Positions 7,542 to 15,207 of a stretch of DNA of 31,912 nt are shown here, piece after piece. A program made the translations under genes and the position numbers. Numbering within the stretch: position 1 is the stretch's first letter; every line of letters starts with the position of its first letter. Location of the stretch: positions 1-31,912 of the forward strand of contig JBATEB010000327.1 of assembly GCA_049663805.1 (NCBI GenBank), in the 5' to 3' direction. The notes under the pieces were generated by a model. The model worked only from the letters and a program-made list of their open reading frames with translations. It made no database searches and was not told the DNA's origin. This stretch comes from VBDM01 sp049663805 (GTDB taxonomy: Bacteria > Pseudomonadota > Gammaproteobacteria > Burkholderiales > SG8-39).

Positions 7542-9728
7542 ATGACAACGATTCCGAAAATCACCCGTCGTTCCTTCCTCATCAGCAGCGCCGCCGTCGG
7601 CGGCGGTCTCGCCCTCGGCCTGCGGCTTCCGTTCGGACCCGAAGTGGTGCGCGCGGCCGACGGATCGCCCGAGGTCAACGCCTGGGTGGTGATCCGACCC
7701 GACGACACCGTCGTCATCCGCATTGCGCGCTCGGAAATGGGGCAGGGCACCATTACCGGCCTCGCGCAGCTCGTCGCCGAGGAACTGGAATGCAACTGGT
7801 CGAAAGTGACCTACGAGTATCCGACCCCGGGCCAGAATGTCGCGCGCAAGCGCGTCTGGGGCAGTTTCTCGACCGGCGGCAGCCGCGGCATCCGCGAGTC
7901 GAACGAATACGTTCGCCAGGGCGGCGCGGCGGCGCGCGAGATGCTGGTCCAGGCCGCCGCGAACCGGTGGAAGGTGCCGGCCTCCGAGTGCAGCGCGTCG
8001 AACAGCGTCATCACGCACAAGCCCTCCGGGCGCAAGACGACCTACGGCAAGGTGGCCGAAGCGGCGGCCAAGCTGCCCCCGCCGAAGGAGGTGAAGCTCA
8101 AGGACCCGAAGACCTGGAAGATCGCCGGCAAGCCGGTGAAGCGGCTCGACACCCGGGACAAGCTCACCGGCAAGCAGGTGTACGCGATCGATCTCAAGCT
8201 TCCCGGGATGCTGAACGCGGCGATCAAGGAATCGCCGGTGTTCGGCGGCAAGGTGAAAAGCTTCGATGCCGACAAGGTCGCCGGCTGGAAGGGCGTCAAG
8301 AAAGTCGTGCAGGTCGGAGACTCGGCGGTCGCGGTGGTCGCCGATACCTGGTGGCAGGCCAAGACCGCGCTCGAGGCGCTGAACATCGTATGGGACGAAG
8401 GCGAGAACGCCAAGGTCTCGAGCGCGACGATCGCCGAAGTGCTGAAAGCGGGTCTGGACGCCGAGCAGGCCTTCGTCGGCAACAAGAACGGGGACGCGAA
8501 GGGCACGCTCGCCGGCGCGGCGAAGAAAATCGAGGCGGTCTATTCGTATCCGTTCCAGAACCACGCGCCGATGGAGCCGATGAACGCGACGGCGCTCTAC
8601 ACGCCCGACAAGTGCGAAGCATGGGTACCGACCCAGGACGGGGAGAGCTCCTTCGCCGCGGTGCTCGCGGCCTCCGGCCTGCCGGCCGACAAGTGCGAGG
8701 TCTACAAGATCAACCTCGGCGGCGGCTTTGGGCGGCGCGGGGCCTTCCAGGACTACGTGACGCAGGCCGTGCGCATCGCCAAGCAGATCCCGGGCACTCC
8801 GATCAAGCTCGTCTGGTCGCGCGAGGAGGACATGCGGCAGGGCCGCTACCACCCGGTCATGCAGTGCAAGCTGGTCGGGGGCTTCGACGCGAACAACAAC
8901 CTGACCGGCCTGCATGTGCGGCTCTCGGGCCAGTCGATCCTCGCCGCGGTGCGCCCGGCGATCGTTGAGAAGCAGGGGGGGCGCGATCCGCTCTCCTTCC
9001 AGGGACTCGCCGACGCCGGAGAGCACGCGTTCGGCTACAGCGTTCCGAATCTGCTGATCGACCATGCGATGCGCAACACGCACGTGCCGCCGGGATTCTG
9101 GCGCGGCGTCAACATCAACCAGAACGCCGTTTTCATGGAGTGTTTCATGGACGAGCTGGCGCACGCGGCGGGGCAGGACCCGCTCGAGTTCCGGCGCAAG
9201 CTCATGGCGAACCACCCGAGAAACCTCGGCGTGCTCAACGCCGTGGCCGAGCGCGTCGGCTGGAGCAAGCCCGCCCCGCGCGGCATCCATCGGGGCCTCG
9301 CGCACATGAAGGCCTTCGACAGCTACGTCGCGGCCGCCGCCGAGATTTCGGTCGAGGGCGGTAACCGCGTCAAGATCCACCGCATCGTGGCCGCGACCGA
9401 TCCGGGCTACGCTGTGAATCCCGCGCAGATCGAACGCCAGGTGGCGGGCTCGTTCGTCTACGGGCTGTCGGCGCTGTTCTACCAGGAGTGCACGGTCAAG
9501 GACGGGCGTATCGAGCAGGAGAATTTCAACACCTACAATTCGATGCGCATCCGCGAAATGCCGAAAGTCGAGGCGATCGTCATGCCGACCGGCGGCACCG
9601 TCTGGGGCGGCATCGGCGAGCCGACGATCTGCGTCGCCGCGCCGGCGGTGCTCAACGCATTCTTCAGCGCGACCGGCAAGCGCATTCGCTCGGTGCCGCT
9701 CAAGAATCACGACATCCACTTCGCGTAA
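7542..9728 (+). CDS. iorB: Molybdenum hydroxylase large (molybdopterin) subunit, IorB type, Tat-exported
   Basis: This 728-residue subunit has a twin-arginine signal (ITRRSFLISS, R9-R10, then a hydrophobic stretch), so the folded heterodimer should be periplasmic. Two repeated aldehyde-oxidase/xanthine-dehydrogenase-type modules are visible. SEMGQGTITGLAQLVAEELE near residues 65-84 and GGGFGRR at 393-399 are molybdopterin cytosine dinucleotide contacts. The catalytic glutamate is E693 in GGIGEPTICVAAPAVLNAF. The length is typical of IorB-like enzymes, which hydroxylate N-heterocycles or oxidise aldehydes. The actual substrate cannot be derived. The stop is followed after six bases by soxX, which makes a cytochrome c its likely neighbour in the electron pathway. 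The annotation iorB is by family, not by demonstrated substrate. Confidence 0.9.
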   Translation: MTTIPKITRRSFLISSAAVGGGLALGLRLPFGPEVVRAADGSPEVNAWVVIRPDDTVVIRIARSEMGQGTITGLAQLVAEELECNWSKVTYEYPTPGQNVARKRVWGSFSTGGSRGIRESNEYVRQGGAAAREMLVQAAANRWKVPASECSASNSVITHKPSGRKTTYGKVAEAAAKLPPPKEVKLKDPKTWKIAGKPVKRLDTRDKLTGKQVYAIDLKLPGMLNAAIKESPVFGGKVKSFDADKVAGWKGVKKVVQVGDSAVAVVADTWWQAKTALEALNIVWDEGENAKVSSATIAEVLKAGLDAEQAFVGNKNGDAKGTLAGAAKKIEAVYSYPFQNHAPMEPMNATALYTPDKCEAWVPTQDGESSFAAVLAASGLPADKCEVYKINLGGGFGRRGAFQDYVTQAVRIAKQIPGTPIKLVWSREEDMRQGRYHPVMQCKLVGGFDANNNLTGLHVRLSGQSILAAVRPAIVEKQGGRDPLSFQGLADAGEHAFGYSVPNLLIDHAMRNTHVPPGFWRGVNINQNAVFMECFMDELAHAAGQDPLEFRRKLMANHPRNLGVLNAVAERVGWSKPAPRGIHRGLAHMKAFDSYVAAAAEISVEGGNRVKIHRIVAATDPGYAVNPAQIERQVAGSFVYGLSALFYQECTVKDGRIEQENFNTYNSMRIREMPKVEAIVMPTGGTVWGGIGEPTICVAAPAVLNAFFSATGKRIRSVPLKNHDIHFA

Positions 9729-9734
9729 GCGAGC

Positions 9735-10211
9735 GTGACGGCGAGTCCCGCGGTGGCGGCTGCGGTCGTGGCCTCGGCCACGGGGTTCGCCGCGGTCGCG
9801 CTCGCGCCGGACCCCGCGTGCGCGCAGGCGGCCGCAGGGTCCTACACGGTCCTCGGCGACGCGATACCGGCCTCGCTCACCGGGGCGAAGGGCGACCCCG
9901 CGCGCGGCCGCAGCATCGTTCTCAACCGGCAGCTCGGCCTGTGCCTGCTGTGCCACAGCGGGCCGTTTCCCGAGGAACGGCTCCAGGGCGACATCGCGCC
10001 CGACCTTCGCGGAACGGGATCGCGCCTTTCGGAGGGCCGGATCCGCCTCAGGATCGTCGATTCGAGCCGCGTCAACGCGGCGACCATCATGCCCGCGTAC
10101 TACAAGGTCGAGGGGCTGGCGCGGGTCGCGGCCCCTTTTCGCGGAAAGACCGTTCTGAGCGCGGAGCAGATCGAGGACGTGGTCGCGTTTCTCGCGACCC
10201 TGCGCGACTGA
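9735..10211 (+). CDS. soxX: SoxX, monoheme c-type cytochrome of sulfur oxidation
   Basis: This 158-residue protein has an Ala-rich signal peptide (probable cleavage after ACAQA or AAA, residues 29-34) and one heme-binding motif, CLLCH at 70-74. The distal methionine is M119 in TIMPAYYKVEGL. GDPARGRSIVLNRQLGLCLLCHSGPFPEE and APDLRGTGSRLSEGRIRLRIVD are characteristic of SoxX. With SoxA it forms the periplasmic SoxXA complex, which couples a sulfur substrate to the SoxY cysteine and takes the electrons. GTG at 9735 is the start, six bases after the iorB stop. Gene order soxX-soxY-soxZ-soxA is the common one, but here a molybdenum hydroxylase leads the operon. Confidence 0.9.
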   Translation: MTASPAVAAAVVASATGFAAVALAPDPACAQAAAGSYTVLGDAIPASLTGAKGDPARGRSIVLNRQLGLCLLCHSGPFPEERLQGDIAPDLRGTGSRLSEGRIRLRIVDSSRVNAATIMPAYYKVEGLARVAAPFRGKTVLSAEQIEDVVAFLATLRD

Positions 10212-10676
10212 ATGACGACGCGCCGCGAATTCCTCGCCGTTGCCGGCGGCCTGGCCGGCGGAATCGGGCTCGCGTGCGCGGCGGGCCGCGCGCACGCGAC
10301 GCCCGACTCGATGCAGGAGGCGATCCGCAAGCTCACCGGCGGAGCGCCCGTGCGCCGCGGCAGGGTGAAGCTCGACGTTCCGCCGCTGGTCGACAACGGC
10401 AACACGGTGCCCCTGTCGGTCACGGTCGAGAGTCCGATGACGCCGCAGGATCACGTCAAGGCGATCCATGTTTTCACGCAGAAGAACCCGCTGCCCAGCG
10501 TGATCAGCGCCTTTTTCGGGCCGCGCGCCGGGCGCGCCAGCTTCAGCACCCGCGTGCGCCTGGTGGACACGCAGCCCCTGGTTGCGATCGCGCAGTTGAG
10601 CGACGGCTCGTTCTGGTCCGGCAGCGTGGAGGTCGTGGTCACGCTTTCGGCGTGCCTGGAAGAAGGGCTGATTTAA
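10212..10676 (+). CDS. soxY: SoxY-like sulfur carrier subunit with a non-canonical C-terminus
   Basis: This 154-residue protein begins directly after the soxX stop. A twin-arginine signal (TTRREFLAVAGG) is normal for SoxY, which is Tat-exported with SoxZ. The Ig-like core is typical: VPPLVDNGNTVPLSVTVESP, then the KAIHVFTQKNPLP region, then ARASFSTRVRLVDTQPLVAIA. Canonical SoxY ends in GGCGG, whose cysteine carries the sulfur substrate on a flexible arm. Here the end is TLSACLEEGLI. A single cysteine (C148) is kept, but the flanking glycines are gone and six residues follow it instead of two. The change is not a frameshift, because the frame is intact and the soxZ ribosome binding site GAAGAAGGG overlaps it. 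C148 may still be the carrier cysteine with altered reactivity. Confidence 0.85.
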   Translation: MTTRREFLAVAGGLAGGIGLACAAGRAHATPDSMQEAIRKLTGGAPVRRGRVKLDVPPLVDNGNTVPLSVTVESPMTPQDHVKAIHVFTQKNPLPSVISAFFGPRAGRASFSTRVRLVDTQPLVAIAQLSDGSFWSGSVEVVVTLSACLEEGLI

Positions 10677-10677
10677 G

Positions 10678-10998
10678 ATGGCGCGCGTCGTCGTCAATGT
10701 GCCCGCAACGGCCAGGCGCGGCGAGATCGTCGAAATCAAGACGCTGGCCGCGCACCCGATGGAGACGGGATTCCGCCGGACCCAGCTGGGTGAGTTGATC
10801 CCGCGCGACATCATCCGCCTGTTCGCCTGCACCTACAACGGCGAGGAGATCTTCCGCGCCGAACTCCACCCCGCGATCGCGGCGAATCCCCTGCTGGTAT
10901 TCACCATCGTCGCAAACGAGAGCGGAACGATCACCTTCAAGTGGTCCGGCGACAACGGCTACGCCGTGACGCAATCCTCCTCGATTGCCGTCGTTTGA
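10678..10998 (+). CDS. soxZ: SoxZ, partner of the SoxY carrier
   Basis: This 106-residue single Ig-like domain lacks a signal peptide, as expected, because SoxZ crosses the membrane bound to Tat-exported SoxY. PATARRGEIVEIKTLAAHPMETGFRR is the family signature, followed by LIPRDIIRLFACTYNGEEIFRAELHPAIAANPL and the closing strand SGTITFKWSGDNG. The SoxZ fold clamps SoxY and shields the sulfur-bearing arm. The C-terminus, QSSSIAV V, is normal. It starts one base after the soxY stop and its own stop overlaps the TTG start of soxA (10995-10998), so translation is coupled. Confidence 0.92.
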   Translation: MARVVVNVPATARRGEIVEIKTLAAHPMETGFRRTQLGELIPRDIIRLFACTYNGEEIFRAELHPAIAANPLLVFTIVANESGTITFKWSGDNGYAVTQSSSIAVV

Positions 10999-11768
10999 GC
11001 CTGCGCGCCCTCGTCCCGCTGATCCTCGGCCTGATCAACGCCGCCGTCGCGGCCGAGATCCCTTCCGCCGAACGCCGCTCGGGCTACGAGTTCATGACAC
11101 GCGAGACGCGCGCGATGCAGGACGACGAGATCACCAACCCGGGCATGCTGTGGGTGCTCGACGGCGAGACGCTGTGGAATCGAAGGGCCGGCGGCGCCGG
11201 GCGAGCGTGCGCCGACTGCCACGGCGACGCCGCCGACAGCATGAGAGGCGTCGCGGCGCGCTATCCGGCCTTCGACCCCGCGCGCGGACGGCCGATCGAT
11301 CTCGAGCAGCGCATCAACGCCTGCCGCGCCGACCGCCAGAAGGCCGCGCCCCTTTCGTTCGAGAGCAGGGACCTGCTCGCGCTGACCGCCTACGTCGCGC
11401 GGCAGTCGCGCGGGGTGCCGATCGCGGTCGCCGTCGACCGCGGCACGCAGAGGTTCCTCGATGCCGGCCGCGAGACCTTCCGACTCAGGCAGGGCCAGCT
11501 CAACCTCTCCTGCGCGAACTGCCACGACGACCTGTGGGGGAGGAAGCTCGCCGGCACGACCATCCCGCAGGCGCATCCGACCGGATACCCCCTCTACCGC
11601 CTCGAGTGGCAGGGTCTCGGATCGCTCCAGCGCCGCCTTCGCAATTGCCTCATCGGCATGCGGGCGGATGGGCCGGCGTTCGGATCGCCCGAGCTCGTCG
11701 ATCTGGAGCTCTACCTGATGTGGCGCGCGCGGGGGATGAAGATGGAGACGCCCGCGGTGCGGCCCTGA
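10995..11768 (+). CDS. soxA: SoxA, diheme c-type cytochrome of sulfur oxidation
   Basis: This 257-residue protein starts at TTG 10995, overlapping the soxZ stop by four bases. A hydrophobic signal (LRALVPLILGLINAAVAA) ends near residue 20. Both heme motifs are present, CADCH at 72-76 and CANCH at 173-177, so this is the diheme form. C218 in RLRNCLIGMRA is the cysteine that serves as persulfide heme ligand and reaction site in characterised SoxA. YEFMTRETRAMQDDEITNPGMLWVLDGE is the usual N-terminal block. With SoxX it would attach sulfur substrates to SoxY. Downstream, soxB normally follows. Here 140 non-coding bases and then convergent genes follow, so the thiol-hydrolysing SoxB must be elsewhere or absent. 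Confidence 0.92.
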   Translation: MSLRALVPLILGLINAAVAAEIPSAERRSGYEFMTRETRAMQDDEITNPGMLWVLDGETLWNRRAGGAGRACADCHGDAADSMRGVAARYPAFDPARGRPIDLEQRINACRADRQKAAPLSFESRDLLALTAYVARQSRGVPIAVAVDRGTQRFLDAGRETFRLRQGQLNLSCANCHDDLWGRKLAGTTIPQAHPTGYPLYRLEWQGLGSLQRRLRNCLIGMRADGPAFGSPELVDLELYLMWRARGMKMETPAVRP

Positions 11769-11908
11769 GGCGGCTCGACCTCGGTTCAGGAAGTCGCGTT
11801 CCCGTTCGGCAGGCTTCCTCCTCAGGACGTCTACGACCCCAGCACCCCTTCGATTACTTCCGTTCCGAAGTTAACCTTGAATCCTTGGAGTTCATATGCG
11901 TCTCCCGC

Positions 11909-12532
11909 CTAGCGTCCGGACCAGATCTGCCAGCGCTCCTTGCCCGCGAAGATTGGAATCGAGTCGCTCACGGAGAGATCGGTAGTCCGGTCGAAATGCT
12001 TCCCGAGGAGGGTCTCCAGCTCTCCGCTCTTCAGCCCGAAGGGCGGACCCCGCTCGCCGTCGTCGAAGAAGAAGAATCCGGCGAGCCTGCCGTGGGGCCG
12101 CAAGAGTTGCGACACGCGCGGCGCATAGCGCGGCCATTCGCGCCGGGGCAGCGCGCACAGGAAGGCGCGCTCGTAGACGAGGTCGAACGGCCCGCCCGGA
12201 TCGAACTCGAAGAAATCCTCCAGGCGCACGAGTTGCGCCATGGGGCCGAGAATCTGCTGCGCTCGCTCCACCGCAGCCGGCGCGAAATCGACCGCGAGCA
12301 CCTCGTGCCCCGCTTCGGCAAAGGCGCGCGCTTCATAGCCCGAGCCGCAGCCCGGAATGAGGACGCGCCGGCCGCGCGGCTCCGATTTCAGAAACTGCTC
12401 GAGCGCCGCCGGCACGCGCCCGGCGTCCCAGGGCGTGAAATTCTCGCGAAAGCGTCTCTCCCAGAATTCCGGCCGTGCGGCGTCCTCCTTCGGAAAAACC
12501 GGAGTCAGACCGCTATTCTTCGCGTCCGCCAT
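11909..12532 (-). CDS. TPMT-like S-adenosylmethionine-dependent methyltransferase
   Basis: This 207-residue class I methyltransferase of the thiopurine-methyltransferase-like group has the N-terminal WERRFRENFTPWDAGRVPAAL block, the SAM-binding motif I VLIPGCGSGYEARAFAE (57-73), the acidic ribose-binding position in VLAVDFAPAAVERA, and FDLVYERAFLCALPRREWPRYA, a family hallmark. These enzymes often methylate small thiols, selenium or tellurium oxyanions or halides, so the substrate is open. GAGGAGAAG precedes the ATG. The first 14 codons are unusual: ADAKNSGLTPVF is encoded by one arm of a palindromic repeat (12495-12511), and the ribosome binding site lies between the two arms. It follows rtcB on the same strand, 50 bases away, and may be co-transcribed with it. 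Confidence 0.8.
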   Translation of the reverse strand: MADAKNSGLTPVFPKEDAARPEFWERRFRENFTPWDAGRVPAALEQFLKSEPRGRRVLIPGCGSGYEARAFAEAGHEVLAVDFAPAAVERAQQILGPMAQLVRLEDFFEFDPGGPFDLVYERAFLCALPRREWPRYAPRVSQLLRPHGRLAGFFFFDDGERGPPFGLKSGELETLLGKHFDRTTDLSVSDSIPIFAGKERWQIWSGR

Positions 12533-12579
12533 GCTCTTCTCCTCGGTGGCTGCCGGAAATGGTGGTCTGTCCCCGGTTT
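12495..12579. repeat. REP-like inverted repeat pair spanning the methyltransferase start
   Basis: The left arm at 12495-12511 reads AAAACCGGAGTCAGACC. The right arm at 12564-12579 reads GGTCTGTCCCCGGTTT. The reverse complement of the right arm matches the left arm at 14 of 16 positions. GTGGTCTGTCCCCGGTTT (12562-12579) is identical to 18 bases of the perfect palindrome at 22921-22944. Such inverted pairs resemble REP/BIME elements mobilised in trans by TnpA-REP (RAYT) transposases. No transposase is in the window. The ribosome binding site and start codon of the methyltransferase are inside the loop. Confidence 0.65.
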
Positions 12580-12582
12580 CAA

Positions 12583-13779
12583 TCAACCCTTGACGCAGAC
12601 GATCTGCTTGAGCGTGTGCACGACTTCCACCAGATCGCTCTGCTCGGCCATGACCGCGTCTATGTCCTTGTAGGCGCCCGGGATCTCGTCGAGCACGCCC
12701 TTGTCCTTGCGGCACTCCACGCCTTCGGTCTGCGCGACGAGGTCGGCGCGCGAGTAGCGGCGCTTCGCTTCGCTGCGGCTCATGCGGCGCCCGGCGCCGT
12801 GGGCGCAGGAACAGAACGACTCCGGATTGCCCTTGCCGCGCACGATGTAGGAGCGCGCCCCCATGCTGCCCGGGATGATGCCGAGCTCGCCTTCGCGCGC
12901 GCTGATCGCGCCCTTGCGGGTCACGTAGACGCTCTCGCCGAAATGCTTCTCCCGCCGCACGTAGTTGTGGTGACAGTTGATCGCCTCGCCCGTCGTCTCG
13001 AACCACGGCAGCTCGCGGCGGAGCGCCTCGAGGATCACCTGCATCATCTCGCGCCGGTTGGCGAAAGCGTAGTCCTGCGCCCAGCTCACGGCGTCGAGGT
13101 AATCGCCGAACAGTTTCGTTCCCTCGCCGAGCCAGGCAAGGTCGCGGTCGGGCAGATGCATGTCCGCCTTCAGCATCGCCTCGCGCGCCCGGGCGATGAA
13201 ATACTGGCCGATGCAATTGCCGATCCCGCGACTGCCGGAATGCAGCATCACCCACAGGTGTCCGCCCTCGTCCAGGCAGAGCTCGATGAAATGATTGCCT
13301 CCGCCGAGCGAGCCCATCTGCCGGACCCACTTTTTCCGGTGATCGCGCTGCATCGTCGCGATCTTCGGGTGCCGGCCCACGATGTCTTCGAGACCGCGCG
13401 CGAGCGGCGCGCAGGCCTCCCGGCGGGCGTCGGCCTCGCCGCGCTCGTCGAACCCCACGGGCACGGCGTCCTCGATCGCCTGCCGCAGGCGCGCGAGGCC
13501 GTCCGGAAGCTGCTCCGTCCCGAGGGAAAGGCGCACGGCATTCATCCCGCAGCCGATGTCCACCCCGACCGCCGCCGGGATGATCGCCCCGCGGGTCGGG
13601 ATGACCGAGCCCACGGTCGCGCCGATTCCGGCATGGACGTCGGGCATCGCCGCGACATGGCCGAACACGATGGGCAGCCGCGAGATATTCTCGAGCTGCG
13701 CTCGCGCCCGGGGCTCGAGGTCCGCGGTGAACACCTTGACCGGAACCCGGCCGCCCTGGATCAGCTGTTTGACGGGCAT
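12583..13779 (-). CDS. rtcB: RtcB 3'-phosphate/5'-hydroxyl RNA ligase
   Basis: This 398-residue protein is close to the 408 residues of E. coli RtcB. The enzyme joins RNA 2',3'-cyclic phosphate or 3'-phosphate ends to 5'-OH ends using GTP and Mn2+, acting in RNA repair. Metal and guanylate ligands are all present: GVDIGCGMN (D74, C77), LGGGNHF (H163), LHSGSRGIG (H180), INCHHNYV (H270/H271), GSMGARSYIVRG, and the guanylylated histidine H327 in FCSCAHGAGRRMSR. The frame is open to 13854. I chose ATG 13779 (MPVKQLIQG), and ATG 13794 is a possible alternative adding five residues. Neither has a strong ribosome binding site. No RtcA cyclase or RtcR regulator gene is nearby, and the product instead leads the methyltransferase gene. 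Confidence 0.93.
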   Translation of the reverse strand: MPVKQLIQGGRVPVKVFTADLEPRARAQLENISRLPIVFGHVAAMPDVHAGIGATVGSVIPTRGAIIPAAVGVDIGCGMNAVRLSLGTEQLPDGLARLRQAIEDAVPVGFDERGEADARREACAPLARGLEDIVGRHPKIATMQRDHRKKWVRQMGSLGGGNHFIELCLDEGGHLWVMLHSGSRGIGNCIGQYFIARAREAMLKADMHLPDRDLAWLGEGTKLFGDYLDAVSWAQDYAFANRREMMQVILEALRRELPWFETTGEAINCHHNYVRREKHFGESVYVTRKGAISAREGELGIIPGSMGARSYIVRGKGNPESFCSCAHGAGRRMSRSEAKRRYSRADLVAQTEGVECRKDKGVLDEIPGAYKDIDAVMAEQSDLVEVVHTLKQIVCVKG

Positions 13780-13928
13780 GACACCCCGAAGCATACCCAA
13801 GGCGGCAGTCGGGTAACATCTGGTCGCAAGACTGTGGCCCGCGAAATGAGACACTTACATTTTCCTGCTCTGATTGCGGCGCGTGCGCGCCGCGAGAGGC
13901 GCGTTCGCTGCGCATCCGGGCCCGCGAC

Positions 13929-15194
13929 ATGAAAATCGAAAGCCAGCCGCTGTTGAGGGAGAGTCCGGTGCGCCGGCGCTTCCCGCTGCGAGGCGGCTGG
14001 GTCGTCATCGTGGTGGCGCTGGTCGCGCTCGCGGGGGGGGCGGTCTATCTCCTTCAGCCCGAGCCCCCGCAGCGACCGGCGGGGCGGCGCGGCTTCGACC
14101 CGACGCGCCCGACCCCGGTAGTCTCGGCGACGGCGAAGACGGGCGACATCAATATCTACCTGAGCGGACTGGGCACGGTCACGCCGTTGAAAACCGTGAC
14201 CGTCAAGAGCCGGGTCGACGGCGAGCTCATGCGGGTCCTCTTCAAGGAGGGCCAGCGGGTGAGGAGCGGGGACCTGCTCGCCGAGATCGATCCGCGGCCG
14301 TTCCAGGTCCAGCTCGCCCAGGCCGAAGGACAGATGGCGCGCGACCAGGCTCTGCTCGCGAACGCCCGCATCGACCTGGAGCGCTACCGCGCGCTCTACG
14401 CCCAGGATTCGATCGCCAAGCAGCAGGTCGACACCCAGGCGGCGCTGGTGCGCCAGTACGAGGGCACGCTCATGGCCGATCGGAGCCAGGTCGACAGCGC
14501 CAGGCTGCAGCTTGCCTACTCGCGCATCACCGCGCCGATCGGCGGGCGCCTTGGCCTGCGCCTGGTCGACGCGGGGAACGTCGTGCGCGCGGGCGATGCC
14601 GGGGGCCTGGTCGTCATCACTCAGGTCCAGCCGATCGCCGCCGTGTTCACCATTCCCCAGGACGACCTGCCCGCGGTCTTGAAGCGCCTTCGCGCCGGCG
14701 ATCCGCTCCCCGTCGAGGCCTTCGATCGGGACCGGAAGACCAAGCTCGCCCTCGGCACGCTGCTCACCGTGGACAATCAGATCGATCCGGCGACCGGAAC
14801 GATCAAGCTCAAGGCGCAGTTCCCCAACGAGGAAGAAAACCTCTTTCCCAACCAGTTCGTCAACCTGCGCCTGCTGCTCGACACGCTGCGTCGCGCGACG
14901 CTGGTGCCCGCGGCGGCGATCCAGCGCGGCGTGCAGGGCAGTTTCGTCTATGTCGTCAAGGAGGACGGCACGGTCGCGCTGACGCCGGTCAAAGCCGGCA
15001 CCGTCGACGGCGAGAACGTGGCGATCGAAGCCGGCCTCGCTCCCGGCGACGTCGTCGTGATCGAAGGGAGCGACCGGTTGCGCGACGGGGCGAAGGTGAC
15101 GCTCCCGGGCGCGGGCGGCGCGGCCGCCGGGGACGGCGCCCGCAAAGGCGACCCGGGCGGGAAGGGCGGCCGGCGCCGCAAGAGCGCAGAGTGA
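13929..15194 (+). CDS. mdtA: RND efflux periplasmic adaptor (MdtA type)
   Basis: This 421-residue membrane-fusion protein has an N-terminal cytoplasmic tail (MKIESQPLLRESPVRRRF) and a single transmembrane anchor about 23-42 (GWVVIVVALVALAGGAVYLL). A lipoyl half-motif (VTPLKTVTVKSRVDGELMRVLFKEGQRVRSGDLLAEIDPRPF) is followed by a coiled-coil hairpin (about 130-190), the second lipoyl half (ITAPIGGRLGLRLVDAGNVVRA), beta-barrel and membrane-proximal domains (LLTVDNQIDPATGTIKLKAQFPN). The tail is Gly/Lys/Arg-rich (GGKGGRRRKSAE). The adaptor bridges pump and outer-membrane channel. It heads a four-gene operon divergent from rtcB across 149 bases. The ATG has no clear Shine-Dalgarno sequence. Confidence 0.92.
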   Translation: MKIESQPLLRESPVRRRFPLRGGWVVIVVALVALAGGAVYLLQPEPPQRPAGRRGFDPTRPTPVVSATAKTGDINIYLSGLGTVTPLKTVTVKSRVDGELMRVLFKEGQRVRSGDLLAEIDPRPFQVQLAQAEGQMARDQALLANARIDLERYRALYAQDSIAKQQVDTQAALVRQYEGTLMADRSQVDSARLQLAYSRITAPIGGRLGLRLVDAGNVVRAGDAGGLVVITQVQPIAAVFTIPQDDLPAVLKRLRAGDPLPVEAFDRDRKTKLALGTLLTVDNQIDPATGTIKLKAQFPNEEENLFPNQFVNLRLLLDTLRRATLVPAAAIQRGVQGSFVYVVKEDGTVALTPVKAGTVDGENVAIEAGLAPGDVVVIEGSDRLRDGAKVTLPGAGGAAAGDGARKGDPGGKGGRRRKSAE

Positions 15195-15207
15195 ACCGGG
15201 CGGCACC

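Noticed and set aside
6888..10832. A very long open frame on the minus strand (over 1300 codons) opposite iorAB-soxXYZ
   Set aside because: Its translation is dominated by Arg, Ala, Gly, His and Asp with no domain, as expected for the antisense of GC-rich genes. The plus-strand genes here have clear family motifs.
11769..11908. Possible soxB remnant or small gene after soxA
   Set aside because: All frames were read by eye. The only ATG frame (11896) runs 29 codons of Ser/Arg-rich text over the end of the methyltransferase gene, with no resemblance to SoxB.
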